64,000 nt of DNA. Source: an uncultured Phascolarctobacterium sp. Lineage in GTDB: Bacteria > Bacillota > Negativicutes > Acidaminococcales > Acidaminococcaceae. The stretch spans positions 1 through 64,000 of the forward strand of contig CANRJC010000005.1 in the NCBI GenBank assembly GCA_947630795.1. Direction: 5' to 3'. The notes beneath the pieces are model-generated. The model had not been told where the DNA came from. It did no database searches and saw only the letters and a program-made list of their open reading frames with translations. A program made the translations under genes and the position numbers. Below are positions 1-7,911 of the stretch, in pieces. Position 1 is the first letter of the stretch. Every line of letters starts with the position of its first letter.

Positions 1-77
1 GAATGCTTTGCCCTTTGTAGGGTTCTGACTTTGATATTTTGCCGGAGAATTTTGCCAACGATTACTTGACACTGTCC

Positions 78-773
78 AGCATTATCGTATGGACAGCCCG
101 GGTTGGACATTGATGGAGAAAAATGGTATACTTTGCTTAGGTCATGATACTCTTGGGATGTATATTGACCGCCTTGGTCGCTGTGGAGTGCGAGTCCCTC
201 AGCGACCTTTTCTCTTTTCATAGCGTCTTTGACTGTATCCGTAACCAAAGAAGATGTCATGTTATTACCTATACGATAGGACAAAACCTCTTTCCCGCAC
301 AGATACATCACAACGCACATGTATAGCATCCCCTTAGCGGTAGGGATATATGTGATGTCTGTTACCTAGAATTTATTAGGCACAGACTGGTCAAAGGCCC
401 TCTTCAGAAGGTTCGGATACTTATGTACGGCATTATCGAAGTGCGTATATGGCCTTACTCGCCGCACTCTTGCCAAGAGATCGTACTTGCGCATTATACG
501 CAACACCGCCTTCAGATTAACATTCTTTCCGTATTTTCTCATGAGCCATCTGCGCACCCTGCGGCAACCGTAGGTCTGCTTAGTTTCATTTTGGCACTCA
601 CATATAAGGTCGCGAAGCCATGTGTCTCTGTTCTCTCGCCCTTGCCGTTTGCACCAAGCGTAGTAACCGCTTCTGGAAACCTCGAAGAAGTCGCACATCA
701 CCTTTAAGTTGTATTTGCTCCGAAATCGCTCTATTATCCTATATTTCAATTTCACCTCCTTCCAACTTCGCAC
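78..773 (-). pseudogene. IS3 transposase OrfB, interrupted and 3'-truncated
   Basis: This encodes the N-terminal and part of the catalytic region of an IS3 OrfB (rve/DDE integrase). Visible family features are the HTH_21-like segment (TYGCRRVRRWL), the VTDITYIP motif carrying the first catalytic Asp, and HSDQGGQYTS carrying the second. An in-frame TAG at 366-368 sits just before VTDITYIP, where the family normally has Trp, so it looks like a single TGG to TAG change. Reading continues in the same frame until about position 78 and then ends after YDNA, before the catalytic Glu. The likely start is a GTG at 773 or the TTG a few codons later, just behind an AAGGAGGTG ribosome site inside the end of orfA. 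Confidence 0.85.
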
Positions 774-1054
774 AGAAAATTTTGGAGCAACTCTACCTGC
801 ATACGAAGTCTGGCAAGTTCCTTATCCTTTCTTATACTTTCATCGGCCTCGTTTTTCCTTGGGCGTCCCTTTAGGCGTATGATATATTCATGTTCTAACA
901 GACGCTGTTTGCGGCGTTGCCGATGGAATAGGTTTTTTACCTGTTCTCTGCTGAGGCCGAAGTTTTCTCCTATCTCCCTGTAAGTCATGCCCTTCTGCTT
1001 CATACACAGAATATCTTCCGCTAGCGATGCTACTTTTGTATACTTTCGAGTCAT
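752..1054 (-). CDS. IS3-family transposase OrfA (helix-turn-helix protein)
   Basis: This 100-residue protein has an N-terminal helix-turn-helix (MTYREIGENFGLSREQVKNLF) and a charged C-terminal coiled-coil-like part (DKELARLRMQVELLQNFL). That is the layout of IS3 OrfA, which binds the element ends and dimerises through a leucine zipper. The ATG at 1054 is preceded by a GGGGGTG ribosome site. The reading frame overlaps orfB by about 22 nt, the place where IS3 elements usually make OrfAB by frameshifting. I see no strong slippery run here. The frame looks intact although its partner is broken. Confidence 0.8.
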   Translation of the reverse strand: MTRKYTKVASLAEDILCMKQKGMTYREIGENFGLSREQVKNLFHRQRRKQRLLEHEYIIRLKGRPRKNEADESIRKDKELARLRMQVELLQNFLCEVGRR

Positions 1055-1135
1055 ATTTACACCCCCTGTCGTTCCTTTTAATTCTACAACAGGGGGTGTA
1101 TTTTTTCGATGTCCATTTTTTAGGGTATAGTTCAC

Positions 1136-1185
1136 ACACACCGGGGGATATTTATTTTTGTGTCTAATGAATGGGATACAGTTCA
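1136..1185 (-). repeat. Second, diverged IS3-type terminal sequence
   Basis: Read on the minus strand, this stretch starts TGAACTGTATCCC and aligns over nearly 50 nt with the end of the adjacent IS remnant (TGAACTATACCC..., ending at 1134), including the shared CCCCC(T/G)GT block. Two related IS ends therefore lie head to tail, as if one copy had inserted next to or into another and most of the second had been lost. Confidence 0.65.
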
Positions 1186-1215
1186 GCGGGGGTATGATTA
1201 TAAAACCACAAAAAC

Positions 1216-1266
1216 AAAAGAGCTTCGATGAAGGCAGAACGATCTGCGGTGCTCGAGGCTCTTTTT
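1216..1266 (-). terminator. Intrinsic terminator after azlCD
   Basis: The AAAAGAGC(T/C)TCGA arms are nearly complementary and surround a GCAGA/TCTGC inner stem. On the minus strand the hairpin runs into GCTCTTTTGTTTTTG. It lies just past the azlD stop. Confidence 0.7.
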
Positions 1267-1279
1267 CTTTCTGAATTTT

Positions 1280-1609
1280 TTACGCGAACACGTATTGCAC
1301 CAGCAGCATGTAGCCGACGGTGCCGGAGGCGACGGCCAGCAGCATGTTGCGGGTGAAAAGCTGCAGCAGCACGGTAAGAGAGCCGGCCAAAAATTCGGGC
1401 AGGCCGTGCTGACCGGCGAAGAGAGAGACATCTTTTAAAGAATAGATCACCAGCATGCCCATCACCGCCGGCGGCAGCACCTGCCCCAAAAAGGCGATGA
1501 GAGGCGGCGTTTTCTTGGAGGCGGGAAAGAGGACGAAGGGGAGGAAGCGGGTGACCATGGTGCCGGCGACTACGGCGGCTATAGTGATGAGTTCTTGGGA
1601 AAAAGTCAT
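1280..1609 (-). CDS. azlD: AzlD-family branched-chain amino acid export subunit
   Basis: This 109-residue, very hydrophobic protein has about four predicted membrane spans and matches the AzlD family in length and pattern. The N-terminal span is followed by [11 protein letters not shown], then a GMLVIYSL span. AzlD is the small partner of AzlC; the pair exports branched-chain amino acids or related analogues through the cytoplasmic membrane. Its ATG overlaps the azlC stop (ATGA), so the two are translationally coupled. The frame stays open further upstream inside azlC, but that extension is only the azlC sequence out of frame. The exact substrate cannot be read from sequence. Confidence 0.85.
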   Translation of the reverse strand: MTFSQELITIAAVVAGTMVTRFLPFVLFPASKKTPPLIAFLGQVLPPAVMGMLVIYSLKDVSLFAGQHGLPEFLAGSLTVLLQLFTRNMLLAVASGTVGYMLLVQYVFA

Positions 1610-2298
1610 GAGCGCTGCCTCCTGTAATAAAAAGCGCAGACGAAAAGCGCCAGCAGCAGGGCCAAAGAGGGCGGCAGAAAAGCCTTTGGCCCCCACAGCA
1701 GCAGGCAGAAGAAGGGAAGGGCCAGCCCCAATAAAGAGGGGCCGTGGTTTTCTTCTCCCTGCCATTGGGCGGCGAAGATGGCCAAAAAGAGAGCGGTGAG
1801 GGCGAAGTCGAGCCCTTTGGCGTCGAAATCCAGCCGACTGCCCACCAGAGCGCCGGTCGTGACCCCCGTCACCCAGTAGCATTGGTTCAAAAAAGTGACG
1901 AAGGTCATGAACCAGCCTTTGTCGATGCCTGCGGGTATTTTCACGCTGCAGTTGATGGCGAAAGATTCGTCGCACATGCCGAAGATGAGGTAGAGCTTCT
2001 TGAGGCCGGTGTCTTTATATTTTTCCAACATGGAGAGGCCGTAAAAAAGATGGCGGGAATTGACGGTGAGGGCCATGAAGAAAGCGTTGAGAGGATCGAA
2101 GGGGCCCAGCAGCAAAGAGACCAGCACGAATTCCATGGAGCCTGCGAAGACCAAGGCGCTGGTGCAGATGGGATAAAGAGGGGCAAAGCCTCTGCCCGTC
2201 ATATAGAGGCCGTAAGAGATGCCCAAAAATAAAAACGCCGCGCAGATGGGCAGCGTGATGGGGAAAGCGGCGCGCAGGGCGCTGCCGTATTTATTCAT
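1606..2298 (-). CDS. azlC: AzlC-family branched-chain amino acid exporter
   Basis: This protein of about 230 residues is the large AzlC subunit. It carries the conserved [18 protein letters not shown] first span, the GSMEFVL segment, and [14 protein letters not shown] followed by FGMCDESFA, all typical of the family. The start is set at 2298 ([12 protein letters not shown]), because longer readings would include the promoter and an unlikely N-terminus. A weak GCAGGTGA site precedes it. The gene forms a two-gene operon with azlD and is transcribed away from the neighbouring aldo/keto reductase gene. It likely acts as a secondary carrier in the inner membrane. I see no Lrp/AzlB regulator gene nearby. 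Confidence 0.87.
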   Translation of the reverse strand: MNKYGSALRAAFPITLPICAAFLFLGISYGLYMTGRGFAPLYPICTSALVFAGSMEFVLVSLLLGPFDPLNAFFMALTVNSRHLFYGLSMLEKYKDTGLKKLYLIFGMCDESFAINCSVKIPAGIDKGWFMTFVTFLNQCYWVTGVTTGALVGSRLDFDAKGLDFALTALFLAIFAAQWQGEENHGPSLLGLALPFFCLLLWGPKAFLPPSLALLLALFVCAFYYRRQRS

Positions 2299-2349
2299 CG
2301 TCGTCACCTGCAAAAAGATATCGTTGCAAAGAAAAAAGTGTTTTGTCTC

Positions 2350-2379
2350 ATGATAGCACAGGAAGTTTCCCGCTGTCAA
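2350..2379 (-). promoter_or_regulatory. Sigma-70-type promoter for azlCD
   Basis: On the minus strand TTGACA is followed after 18 nt by TATCAT. This places the transcript start about 40 nt upstream of the azlC ATG. Confidence 0.65.
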
Positions 2380-2446
2380 AGCATAAAGAAAAAGGGAAAA
2401 GGCAGGGCAGCGGAGCAAAAGATAGCCTGAAAGGATCGAAAGTCGT

Positions 2447-2472
2447 TATTCTCAAAGAGAATATCGCGATAT
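2447..2472. promoter_or_regulatory. Two abutting palindromes, candidate operator
   Basis: TATTCTC-AAA-GAGAATA (a 7-3-7 inverted repeat) runs straight into the perfect 12-bp palindrome ATATCGCGATAT. A TATAAATTATAAG stretch follows that could hold a -10 element for the aldo/keto reductase gene. The geometry suggests binding sites for a dimeric regulator between the divergent azlC and reductase genes. The regulator is not identifiable from this window. Confidence 0.45.
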
Positions 2473-2567
2473 AAATTATAAGCATTAGCAAAGGGAAGCC
2501 AAGCCGTGTAAAATAAAAGAGAAGGCAGCGGCAAAAAAATCGCCCGATAAAGAGAGGACCAAGGCTC

Positions 2568-3659
2568 ATGAAATATATCGCAACGATACTTACGGTCCTG
2601 CTCTTTTTATTTTTCGCCTCTTCCTGCGGCCGCAGCTCTTCGGATAAGCAAACGTGCGGCGAAGGGCCCCGGGTCGCAGAAGAAAAAGCAAGAGGTGAAA
2701 AGGGGCCGAGGCCGAGTGGAGACGAGCTCGGTTTTGAGAGAACTGCCGTTAAAAGCTCGGAGCAAAAAAATTTCGGCGCCGAAAAGAAAAATGCGGTGAA
2801 AGCGGGTGAGGATGAATTGAAGAGAAAAAGTGCCGCAGTCGGCAAATTCGATCTTGAAAAAAAGACAGTGCTGTTAAACAGCGGCTATGAAATGCCCATC
2901 GTGGGGCTTGGCACTTACAGCCTCTCGGACAAAGCTTGCTTTGATGCGGTGACTGCCCTCTTAAAAGCGGGCGGCCGGCTCATCGACACTGCCTATATGT
3001 ACGGCAACGAAGCGGCGGTGGGGCGAGCTATCAGAGCTTCGAAAGTGCCGAGAGAAGAAATTTTTGTCATCACGAAGCTTTATCCCGGCAAACAATACAG
3101 AGAGCCGCGCCGGGCGATAGAGGAAGCTCTCGCCAAATTGAACATAGGCTATATCGACATGATGCTCCTTCACCACCCAGGCGAGCACGATGTATATGCT
3201 TATAAGGCCATGGAAGAAGCGGTGAAAGAGGGCAAGCTCCGCTCCCTCGGCCTTTCCAATTGGTATAGCGAAGAATTGCAGGACTTTTTGCCCCGCATTT
3301 CGATCACACCGGCCTTGGTGCAAAATGAGATCCATCCTTATTATCAGGAAAAGACAGTGGTGCCTTTCATCCAAGAAAAGGGGATAGTCATTCAGGGCTG
3401 GTATCCTTTCGGCGGGCGAGGCTACACGAGAGAATTGCTGAACGATAAGACCGTTTTGGCCATAGCGAAGGCTCACGGGGTCAGCGCCGCTCAAGTGATC
3501 TTACGTTGGGATCTGCAAAGGGGCATAGCGGTGATACCCGGTTCTTCGGATCCGAAACATATTCGAGAAAATTTAGACTTGTTCGGTTTTGCCTTGAGCG
3601 TTGAAGAAATGGAAAAAATAGCGGACCTCGACCGCAACGAAAAACACGATTGGTATTGA
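2568..3659 (+). CDS. Lipoprotein aldo/keto reductase
   Basis: This protein of 363 residues begins with a lipoprotein signal peptide (hydrophobic stretch then FFASSC, lipobox Cys near residue 20). A charged, low-complexity linker to about residue 95 follows, then a full AKR barrel. The barrel shows the catalytic tetrad: Asp in IDTAYMYGNE, Tyr in the same motif, Lys in VITKLYPG and His in LLHHPG. The closing IPGSS motif binds NADPH. The best match is the AKR5/2,5-diketo-gluconate reductase group, normally cytoplasmic and about 270-280 residues long. Export with a tether is unusual, because NADPH is not expected outside the cytoplasm. The substrate is unknown. The gene stands alone, with a terminator just after it. 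Confidence 0.8.
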   Translation: MKYIATILTVLLFLFFASSCGRSSSDKQTCGEGPRVAEEKARGEKGPRPSGDELGFERTAVKSSEQKNFGAEKKNAVKAGEDELKRKSAAVGKFDLEKKTVLLNSGYEMPIVGLGTYSLSDKACFDAVTALLKAGGRLIDTAYMYGNEAAVGRAIRASKVPREEIFVITKLYPGKQYREPRRAIEEALAKLNIGYIDMMLLHHPGEHDVYAYKAMEEAVKEGKLRSLGLSNWYSEELQDFLPRISITPALVQNEIHPYYQEKTVVPFIQEKGIVIQGWYPFGGRGYTRELLNDKTVLAIAKAHGVSAAQVILRWDLQRGIAVIPGSSDPKHIRENLDLFGFALSVEEMEKIADLDRNEKHDWY

Positions 3660-3675
3660 GAAGGGTCGAGAAAAG

Positions 3676-3714
3676 ATCCCTCGCTGCTCCTCTTGCGGTG
3701 AGGGATATTTTTTT
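3676..3714 (+). terminator. Intrinsic terminator after the aldo/keto reductase gene
   Basis: ATCCCTC pairs with GAGGGAT across a loop of about 17 nt, followed by ATTTTTTT. Confidence 0.8.
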
Positions 3715-3748
3715 GCCGAAAAAAGTTCGGCCTTCGCCTTTTTCTCTC

Positions 3749-3764
3749 TTTACTTTTATTTTAC
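3749..3764 (+). promoter_or_regulatory. Candidate Pho box upstream of pstS
   Basis: Two TTTAC motifs start exactly 11 bp apart (3749 and 3760), the second reading TTTACA. An 11-bp spacing of such hexamers is the hallmark of PhoB/PhoP binding sites. A PhoB/PhoP-type regulator is encoded four kilobases downstream, so control of the pst operon by phosphate starvation is likely. Confidence 0.55.
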
Positions 3765-3853
3765 ATAAACAGGGTGACGGATTTGATTTTGCCGCTGTAC
3801 TATGAAGTTGTGACCGCAAGGGAACAAAAATAAAAACAAGGGAGAAGATCGCA

Positions 3854-4660
3854 ATGAAAAAAATTTTAACGCTCATCTTCGGCAGTCTGCTGGCGCTTGT
3901 CATGCTGGGCGGCTGCTCGACTCAACAGACGGGAAAAGTCTCTACCGACGGCTCTACCTCCATGGAAGAAGTGATCGGTGTATTGGGCGAAGCTTTTACG
4001 GCGCAAAATAAGGGCGTCACCTTCACCTATAATCCCACCGGTTCGGGCTCGGGCATCACGGCAGTCAAAGAAGGGCGCTGCGATATAGGCCTGTCCAGCC
4101 GCAGTTTGAAAAAAGAAGAAAAAGAAGCCGGCTTGACCGAAACTGTTTTGGCTTATGACGGCATCGCCGTGATCGTGCACCCCGATAACCCGGTGAAAGA
4201 TCTTACATTAAAACAGATCGCCGCCGTCTACACCGGCAAGATCGTCAATTGGAAAGAATTGCAAGGCAAAGACGCACCCATCGTTTTGATAGGCCGCGAA
4301 GCAGGCAGCGGCACCAGAGACGGCTTCGAGAGCATCACAGGTACGAGCAACGCCTGCAAATATCGCCAAGAGCTGACTTCCACAGGCGATGTGATCGCTG
4401 CTGTGGCGGCCAACCCCGATGCCATCGGCTATGCTTCCCTCGCTTCTGTGAAAAAAACCGTGAAGGCTTTGTCTGTAGGAGGCATCGTGCCTTCGGAAGC
4501 TTCTGTGAAAGACGGCAGCTATGTGGTACAGCGCCCCTTCGTCCTCGTCACCAAGAGCGGGAGCAAACTTTCGCCGACGGCACAAAAATTCTTCGATTAC
4601 GCTACCTCTCAGGCTGCGGTGAAATTGATAGCCGGAGCCGGCGTGGTGGCCGCAAAATAA
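3854..4660 (+). CDS. pstS: Phosphate ABC transporter substrate-binding lipoprotein
   Basis: This protein of 268 residues binds inorganic phosphate outside the membrane for the PstSCAB importer. It has a lipoprotein signal (MLGGC, Cys about residue 22). The mature N-terminus carries STDGSTSME, the phosphate loop of the family. PTGSGSGI and IGREAGSGTRDGFE are the remaining ligand segments, and both are intact. A good ribosome site (AGGGAGAAG) precedes the ATG. It heads the operon pstS-C-A-B-phoU, and a GC hairpin just after its stop probably reduces transcription into pstC, so the binding protein is made in excess. Expression probably follows the Pho box upstream. Confidence 0.93.
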   Translation: MKKILTLIFGSLLALVMLGGCSTQQTGKVSTDGSTSMEEVIGVLGEAFTAQNKGVTFTYNPTGSGSGITAVKEGRCDIGLSSRSLKKEEKEAGLTETVLAYDGIAVIVHPDNPVKDLTLKQIAAVYTGKIVNWKELQGKDAPIVLIGREAGSGTRDGFESITGTSNACKYRQELTSTGDVIAAVAANPDAIGYASLASVKKTVKALSVGGIVPSEASVKDGSYVVQRPFVLVTKSGSKLSPTAQKFFDYATSQAAVKLIAGAGVVAAK

Positions 4661-4671
4661 AAATTTTTCCC

Positions 4672-4692
4672 GACGGCCGTGCCCCGGCCGTC
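4672..4692 (+). terminator. Attenuating hairpin between pstS and pstC
   Basis: GACGGCCG pairs perfectly with CGGCCGTC over a 5-nt loop and is followed by only a short T run (AGCTTTTG). It looks like a partial terminator or RNA-stabilising hairpin setting the pstS to pstCAB ratio. Confidence 0.6.
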
Positions 4693-4718
4693 AGCTTTTG
4701 TGCGGGGGGAGCTCAGGG

Positions 4719-5588
4719 ATGAAGAAAAAAACACAATTGATCGAGACCGTCGTTCACGGCCTCTTTCTCTGTCTCGGCCTTATCACCGTAGCCTGTGTGC
4801 TTTTGATCACCGTTTATTTGATCGTTTCCGGGCTGCTGGCCATCAAAGAGATAGGTTTGAAAGAATTTATTTTAGGGACGAAGTGGGCATCGACCGCCGC
4901 CGAACCGTCGTTCGGTATACTGCCTTTCATCCTCACCAGCATCTATGGCACGGCAGGGGCTATGCTCATCGGCCTTCCCGTCGGGTTTTTTACGGCGGTC
5001 TATTTGGCCAAAGCGGCTCCCGCAGCCGTAAAGAAGGTGATCATCAACTTGGTGAGTCTCTTGGCAGGCATCCCCTCGGTGGTCTACGGTTTGGTGGGCA
5101 TGCTGGTGCTGGTGCCGGGGATACGCACGTTTTTTGGCGTGCCCGACGGGGCCGGGTTGTTGGCGGCCATCATCGTGCTTTCGGTGATGATCCTTCCCTC
5201 GGTCATCAACGTGTCTGTAACAGCTTTGGAGGCGGTGCCCAAAGAATATGAAGACGCTTCGTTGGCCTTGGGGGCGACGCCCACCGAAACTTATTTCAGA
5301 GTATCGGTGCCCGCTGCCAAAAGCGGCATCGCCGCCGCCGTGGCCTTAGGTGTGGGCCGAGGGATAGGCGAGGCTATGGCGGTGATGATGGTGGCGGGGA
5401 ATGCGGCCGACATGCCTTCTCTTTTTGCCAGCGTGCGATTTTTGACCACCGCCGTGGCCGCCGAGATGGCTTATTCGGGCGGCTTGCAAAGACAGGCTCT
5501 TTTTTCCATCGCCTTGGTCCTCTTTTTCTTCATCATGCTGAGCAATGCAGCTCTCAATTTCTTTTTGAAAGGAAGTAAGAGAGGATGA
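4719..5588 (+). CDS. pstC: Phosphate ABC transporter permease PstC
   Basis: This 289-residue inner-membrane protein has about six predicted spans. It has the binding-protein-dependent permease signature region (EAVPKEYEDASLALGATPTE) that contacts the PstB ATPase. The GIPSVVYGLVGM loop is shared with PstA, as is normal for Pst permeases. The ATG at 4719 is chosen because it follows a GGGGGAG ribosome site; an upstream ATG would add a short, unlike-family leader. The end overlaps pstA by ATGA, so the two permease subunits are coupled. Confidence 0.93.
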   Translation: MKKKTQLIETVVHGLFLCLGLITVACVLLITVYLIVSGLLAIKEIGLKEFILGTKWASTAAEPSFGILPFILTSIYGTAGAMLIGLPVGFFTAVYLAKAAPAAVKKVIINLVSLLAGIPSVVYGLVGMLVLVPGIRTFFGVPDGAGLLAAIIVLSVMILPSVINVSVTALEAVPKEYEDASLALGATPTETYFRVSVPAAKSGIAAAVALGVGRGIGEAMAVMMVAGNAADMPSLFASVRFLTTAVAAEMAYSGGLQRQALFSIALVLFFFIMLSNAALNFFLKGSKRG

Positions 5589-6448
5589 ATTTAGAAAAAC
5601 GGCGGGTCTGGGGACGAAGACAAGCGGTGGCTGCCCTTTTGAGAGGAGCGATGCTTTTAGCTACGGCCTGCACCTGTTCACTGGCAGTGTTCATCGTTTT
5701 CTACGTTTTGGCGAAGGGGCTGCCCGATATCACTTGGGGATTGGTGAGCACGGCTCCCAGTCATATCAAGCGGACCATCGGCATTTTGCCCGATATTTTG
5801 AACACGGTCTATATCATCGTCGCCGCGGTGACGGCGGTGCTGCCCATAGGGGCGGGAGCGGCTGTCTATTTGACAGAATATGCCGGCAATAAAAAAACAG
5901 TCGAGGTCATCGAATATGTGGCAGAAACTTTGGCAGGCATCCCCTCTGTCATCTACGGCCTGGTGGGCATGCTGGTCTTCAGCGGCACTTTCGGCACTTC
6001 CCTTTTAGCCGGGGCTCTCACCTTGGCGGTGATGAATCTGCCTACGGTGATGAGGACCACGCAGGAAAGTTTGAAGACGGTCCCCCAAAGTTATCGAGAG
6101 GGAGCCTTCGGTCTGGGGGCCGGCAAGTGGAGAGTGATACGCACTGTTGTTCTTCCCGGCTGCAGCGACGGCATCATCACCGGCTGCATCTTGGCGGTGG
6201 GCAGGATGCTGGGAGAATCGGCGGCTCTTCTTTTTACGGCGGGCTTTGCCCATGTATTGAACGGTTTTTTCGACGGCTTAGCGGGCTCGGGCGCCACATT
6301 GACGGTGGCTCTCTATGTTTACGCCAAAGAGAGAGGCGATTTTGAAACTGCTTTTGCCATCGCCGCCATTTTGATGGGGCTGACCCTTTCGGTAAACATA
6401 TTGTCCTCTGCTGTCGGCACTTTTTTCAAAGCAAGAAGAGAGGCGTGA
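5585..6448 (+). CDS. pstA: Phosphate ABC transporter permease PstA
   Basis: This second permease subunit of the Pst importer has 287 residues and about six membrane spans. The [12 protein letters not shown] segment and the EAA-like loop ([21 protein letters not shown]) match the family. It starts within the pstC stop codon and ends 4 nt before pstB, consistent with one polycistronic message. The length is normal for PstA and no defects are seen. Confidence 0.93.
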   Translation: MNLEKRRVWGRRQAVAALLRGAMLLATACTCSLAVFIVFYVLAKGLPDITWGLVSTAPSHIKRTIGILPDILNTVYIIVAAVTAVLPIGAGAAVYLTEYAGNKKTVEVIEYVAETLAGIPSVIYGLVGMLVFSGTFGTSLLAGALTLAVMNLPTVMRTTQESLKTVPQSYREGAFGLGAGKWRVIRTVVLPGCSDGIITGCILAVGRMLGESAALLFTAGFAHVLNGFFDGLAGSGATLTVALYVYAKERGDFETAFAIAAILMGLTLSVNILSSAVGTFFKARREA

Positions 6449-6452
6449 AACT

Positions 6453-7112
6453 ATGATCTCGGTGAACGACCTGTGTTTGTGGTACGGCAACAGTCAGGCA
6501 CTGCACCACATAACGATGGATATACCTGCCTTGGCCATCACCGCCCTCATCGGTCCTTCGGGCTGCGGCAAGTCTACTTTTTTGAAAACTTTGAACCGCA
6601 TGAACGATCTGGTGCCGGGGGTGAGAACGAGCGGCGAAGTGCTGTATCGAGGAAAAAATATTTTTTCTCCGCAAATAGACGTGAACATGCTGCGCAAAGA
6701 GATAGGCATGGTCTTTCAAAAACCCAATCCCTTCCCCATGAGCGTTTACGACAACGTGGCCTACGGCCCCAGGACCCACGGCTTGAGAAAAAAATTGCTT
6801 TTAGACGACATCGTAGAACGCTCTTTGAGAGCCGCCGCCATTTGGGACGAAGTGAAGGACAGGCTGCACAAAAATGCTTTGGGCCTTTCGGGAGGACAAC
6901 AACAGCGCTTGTGCATAGCCCGGGCGTTGGCGGTGGAGCCCAAGGTGCTGTTGATGGACGAGCCCACCAGTGCTCTCGATCCCATCTCTACATCGAAAAT
7001 CGAAGAACTGGCCGTGGCCCTCAAAGAAAAATATACCATCGTCATCGTCACTCACAACATGCAGCAGGCCGTCAGGATCTCCGATAGGACAGCATTCTTT
7101 CTCATGGGATAA
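6453..7112 (+). CDS. pstB: Phosphate ABC transporter ATPase PstB, with premature stop
   Basis: This is the nucleotide-binding subunit of the Pst importer. Walker A (GPSGCGKST), the signature ([16 protein letters not shown]), Walker B (VLLMDEP) and the switch His (IVTHN) are all present. The frame stops at TAA 7110-7112. The same frame then continues for 28 more codons (reading LIEYGTTEKIF through TEDYITGRFG), the standard PstB C-terminus, to a TGA at 7197-7199 that overlaps the phoU start. One base change, GAA to TAA, therefore removes the last 29 residues. The lost part lies outside the ATPase core, so partial function is possible. A sequencing error cannot be excluded. Confidence 0.9.
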   Translation: MISVNDLCLWYGNSQALHHITMDIPALAITALIGPSGCGKSTFLKTLNRMNDLVPGVRTSGEVLYRGKNIFSPQIDVNMLRKEIGMVFQKPNPFPMSVYDNVAYGPRTHGLRKKLLLDDIVERSLRAAAIWDEVKDRLHKNALGLSGGQQQRLCIARALAVEPKVLLMDEPTSALDPISTSKIEELAVALKEKYTIVIVTHNMQQAVRISDRTAFFLMG

Positions 7113-7198
7113 TTGATCGAATACGGCACTACGGAAAAAATTTTCTCGCTGCCCGAGAAGAAAAAGACGGAAGATTATATTACGGGGAGGTTTGGCTG

Positions 7199-7831
7199 AT
7201 GAGATCGCGTTTCGACGAACAGTTGGCTCTTTTGCACCAAGAGCTCATCACCATGGGCGCTCTTTGCGAGCGGGCCATCGCTCTTTCCGCCCGAGCTTTG
7301 GAGGAGGGGACTACAGAGAGAGCGGGGGAGGTCTTCGAGCATTCGGCTAAGATAGAACGGAAGGAAAGAGACATCGAAGCACTGTGCCTGCGTCTTTTGC
7401 TGCAGCAGCAGCCGGTAGCCAAAGATCTGCGGGTGATCTCGGCGGCGCTGAAAATGGTGACCGATATGGAGCGTATCGGCGACAATTCGGGCGATATCGC
7501 CGAGATAGTGGGCAAAGGGCACATCACCCCCGCTCACGACAAATTACAGATAGGCGAAATGGCCCTGGCCACCGTGAAAATGGTGACAGAGAGCATCGAT
7601 GCCTTCGTGAAAAACGATGTAGACTTGGCGCGAGAGGTCATCGCCTACGATGATGTGGTGGACGGGCACTTCAACAGGATCAAAAAAGCGCTGATCGAAG
7701 TGCTGCGCAGCTGTGACGACGGCGAATATGCTCTCGACCTTTTGATGATAGCGAAATATTTGGAGAGGATGGGCGACCACGCTGTGAACATAGCTCATTG
7801 GGTCCTTTTTTCCATCACCGGCAAAAAATAG
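7199..7831 (+). CDS. phoU: Phosphate transport and signalling regulator PhoU
   Basis: This protein of 210 residues is made of two repeats of a three-helix bundle, each with the family metal-binding pattern (MERIGDNSGDIAE in the first repeat, LERMGDHAVNIAHW in the second). PhoU links the Pst transporter to the PhoR kinase and damps both when phosphate is plentiful. Its ATG overlaps the TGA that would end full-length pstB, so the premature stop in pstB also breaks the usual translational coupling. The GGGGAGG site just upstream can still start it independently. Confidence 0.93.
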   Translation: MRSRFDEQLALLHQELITMGALCERAIALSARALEEGTTERAGEVFEHSAKIERKERDIEALCLRLLLQQQPVAKDLRVISAALKMVTDMERIGDNSGDIAEIVGKGHITPAHDKLQIGEMALATVKMVTESIDAFVKNDVDLAREVIAYDDVVDGHFNRIKKALIEVLRSCDDGEYALDLLMIAKYLERMGDHAVNIAHWVLFSITGKK

Positions 7832-7850
7832 CCGCTGCTTGCAAACGACA

Positions 7851-7879
7851 TTGTGAGAAAGGCGGCGATAGGCTATAAT
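7851..7879 (+). promoter_or_regulatory. Promoter for the phosphate two-component pair
   Basis: TTGTGA, 17 nt, TATAAT. This is a separate start for the regulator and kinase genes, about 30 nt upstream of the first ATG. Confidence 0.75.
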
Positions 7880-7911
7880 TTAGCCAAACGGCGAAAGAAA
7901 GGAAGAAGACG

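Larger units (their letters stand above)
78..1134 (-). mobile_element. IS3-family (IS150-like) insertion sequence remnant
   Basis: The segment holds an orfA/orfB transposase pair on the minus strand in the usual IS3 arrangement, with orfA upstream and overlapping orfB. The upstream end has a terminal-repeat-like sequence (TGAACTATACCC on the minus strand, 1123-1134). The other end is missing: orfB homology breaks off near position 78, well short of the rest of the integrase domain. The adjoining sequence (a GGACAGTGTCAA-like stretch on the minus strand) may be the tip of another element. With a nonsense codon inside orfB as well, this copy is not expected to move by itself. Confidence 0.8.

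Noticed and set aside
144-326. Plus-strand 60-residue frame at the window start
   Set aside because: It is antisense to the orfB pseudogene, with no family similarity or ribosome site.
1280-1975. A single 231-residue protein covering azlD and part of azlC
   Set aside because: Only the last 109 residues are family-like; the upstream part is azlC read in another frame. The ATGA junction gives a normal AzlD start.
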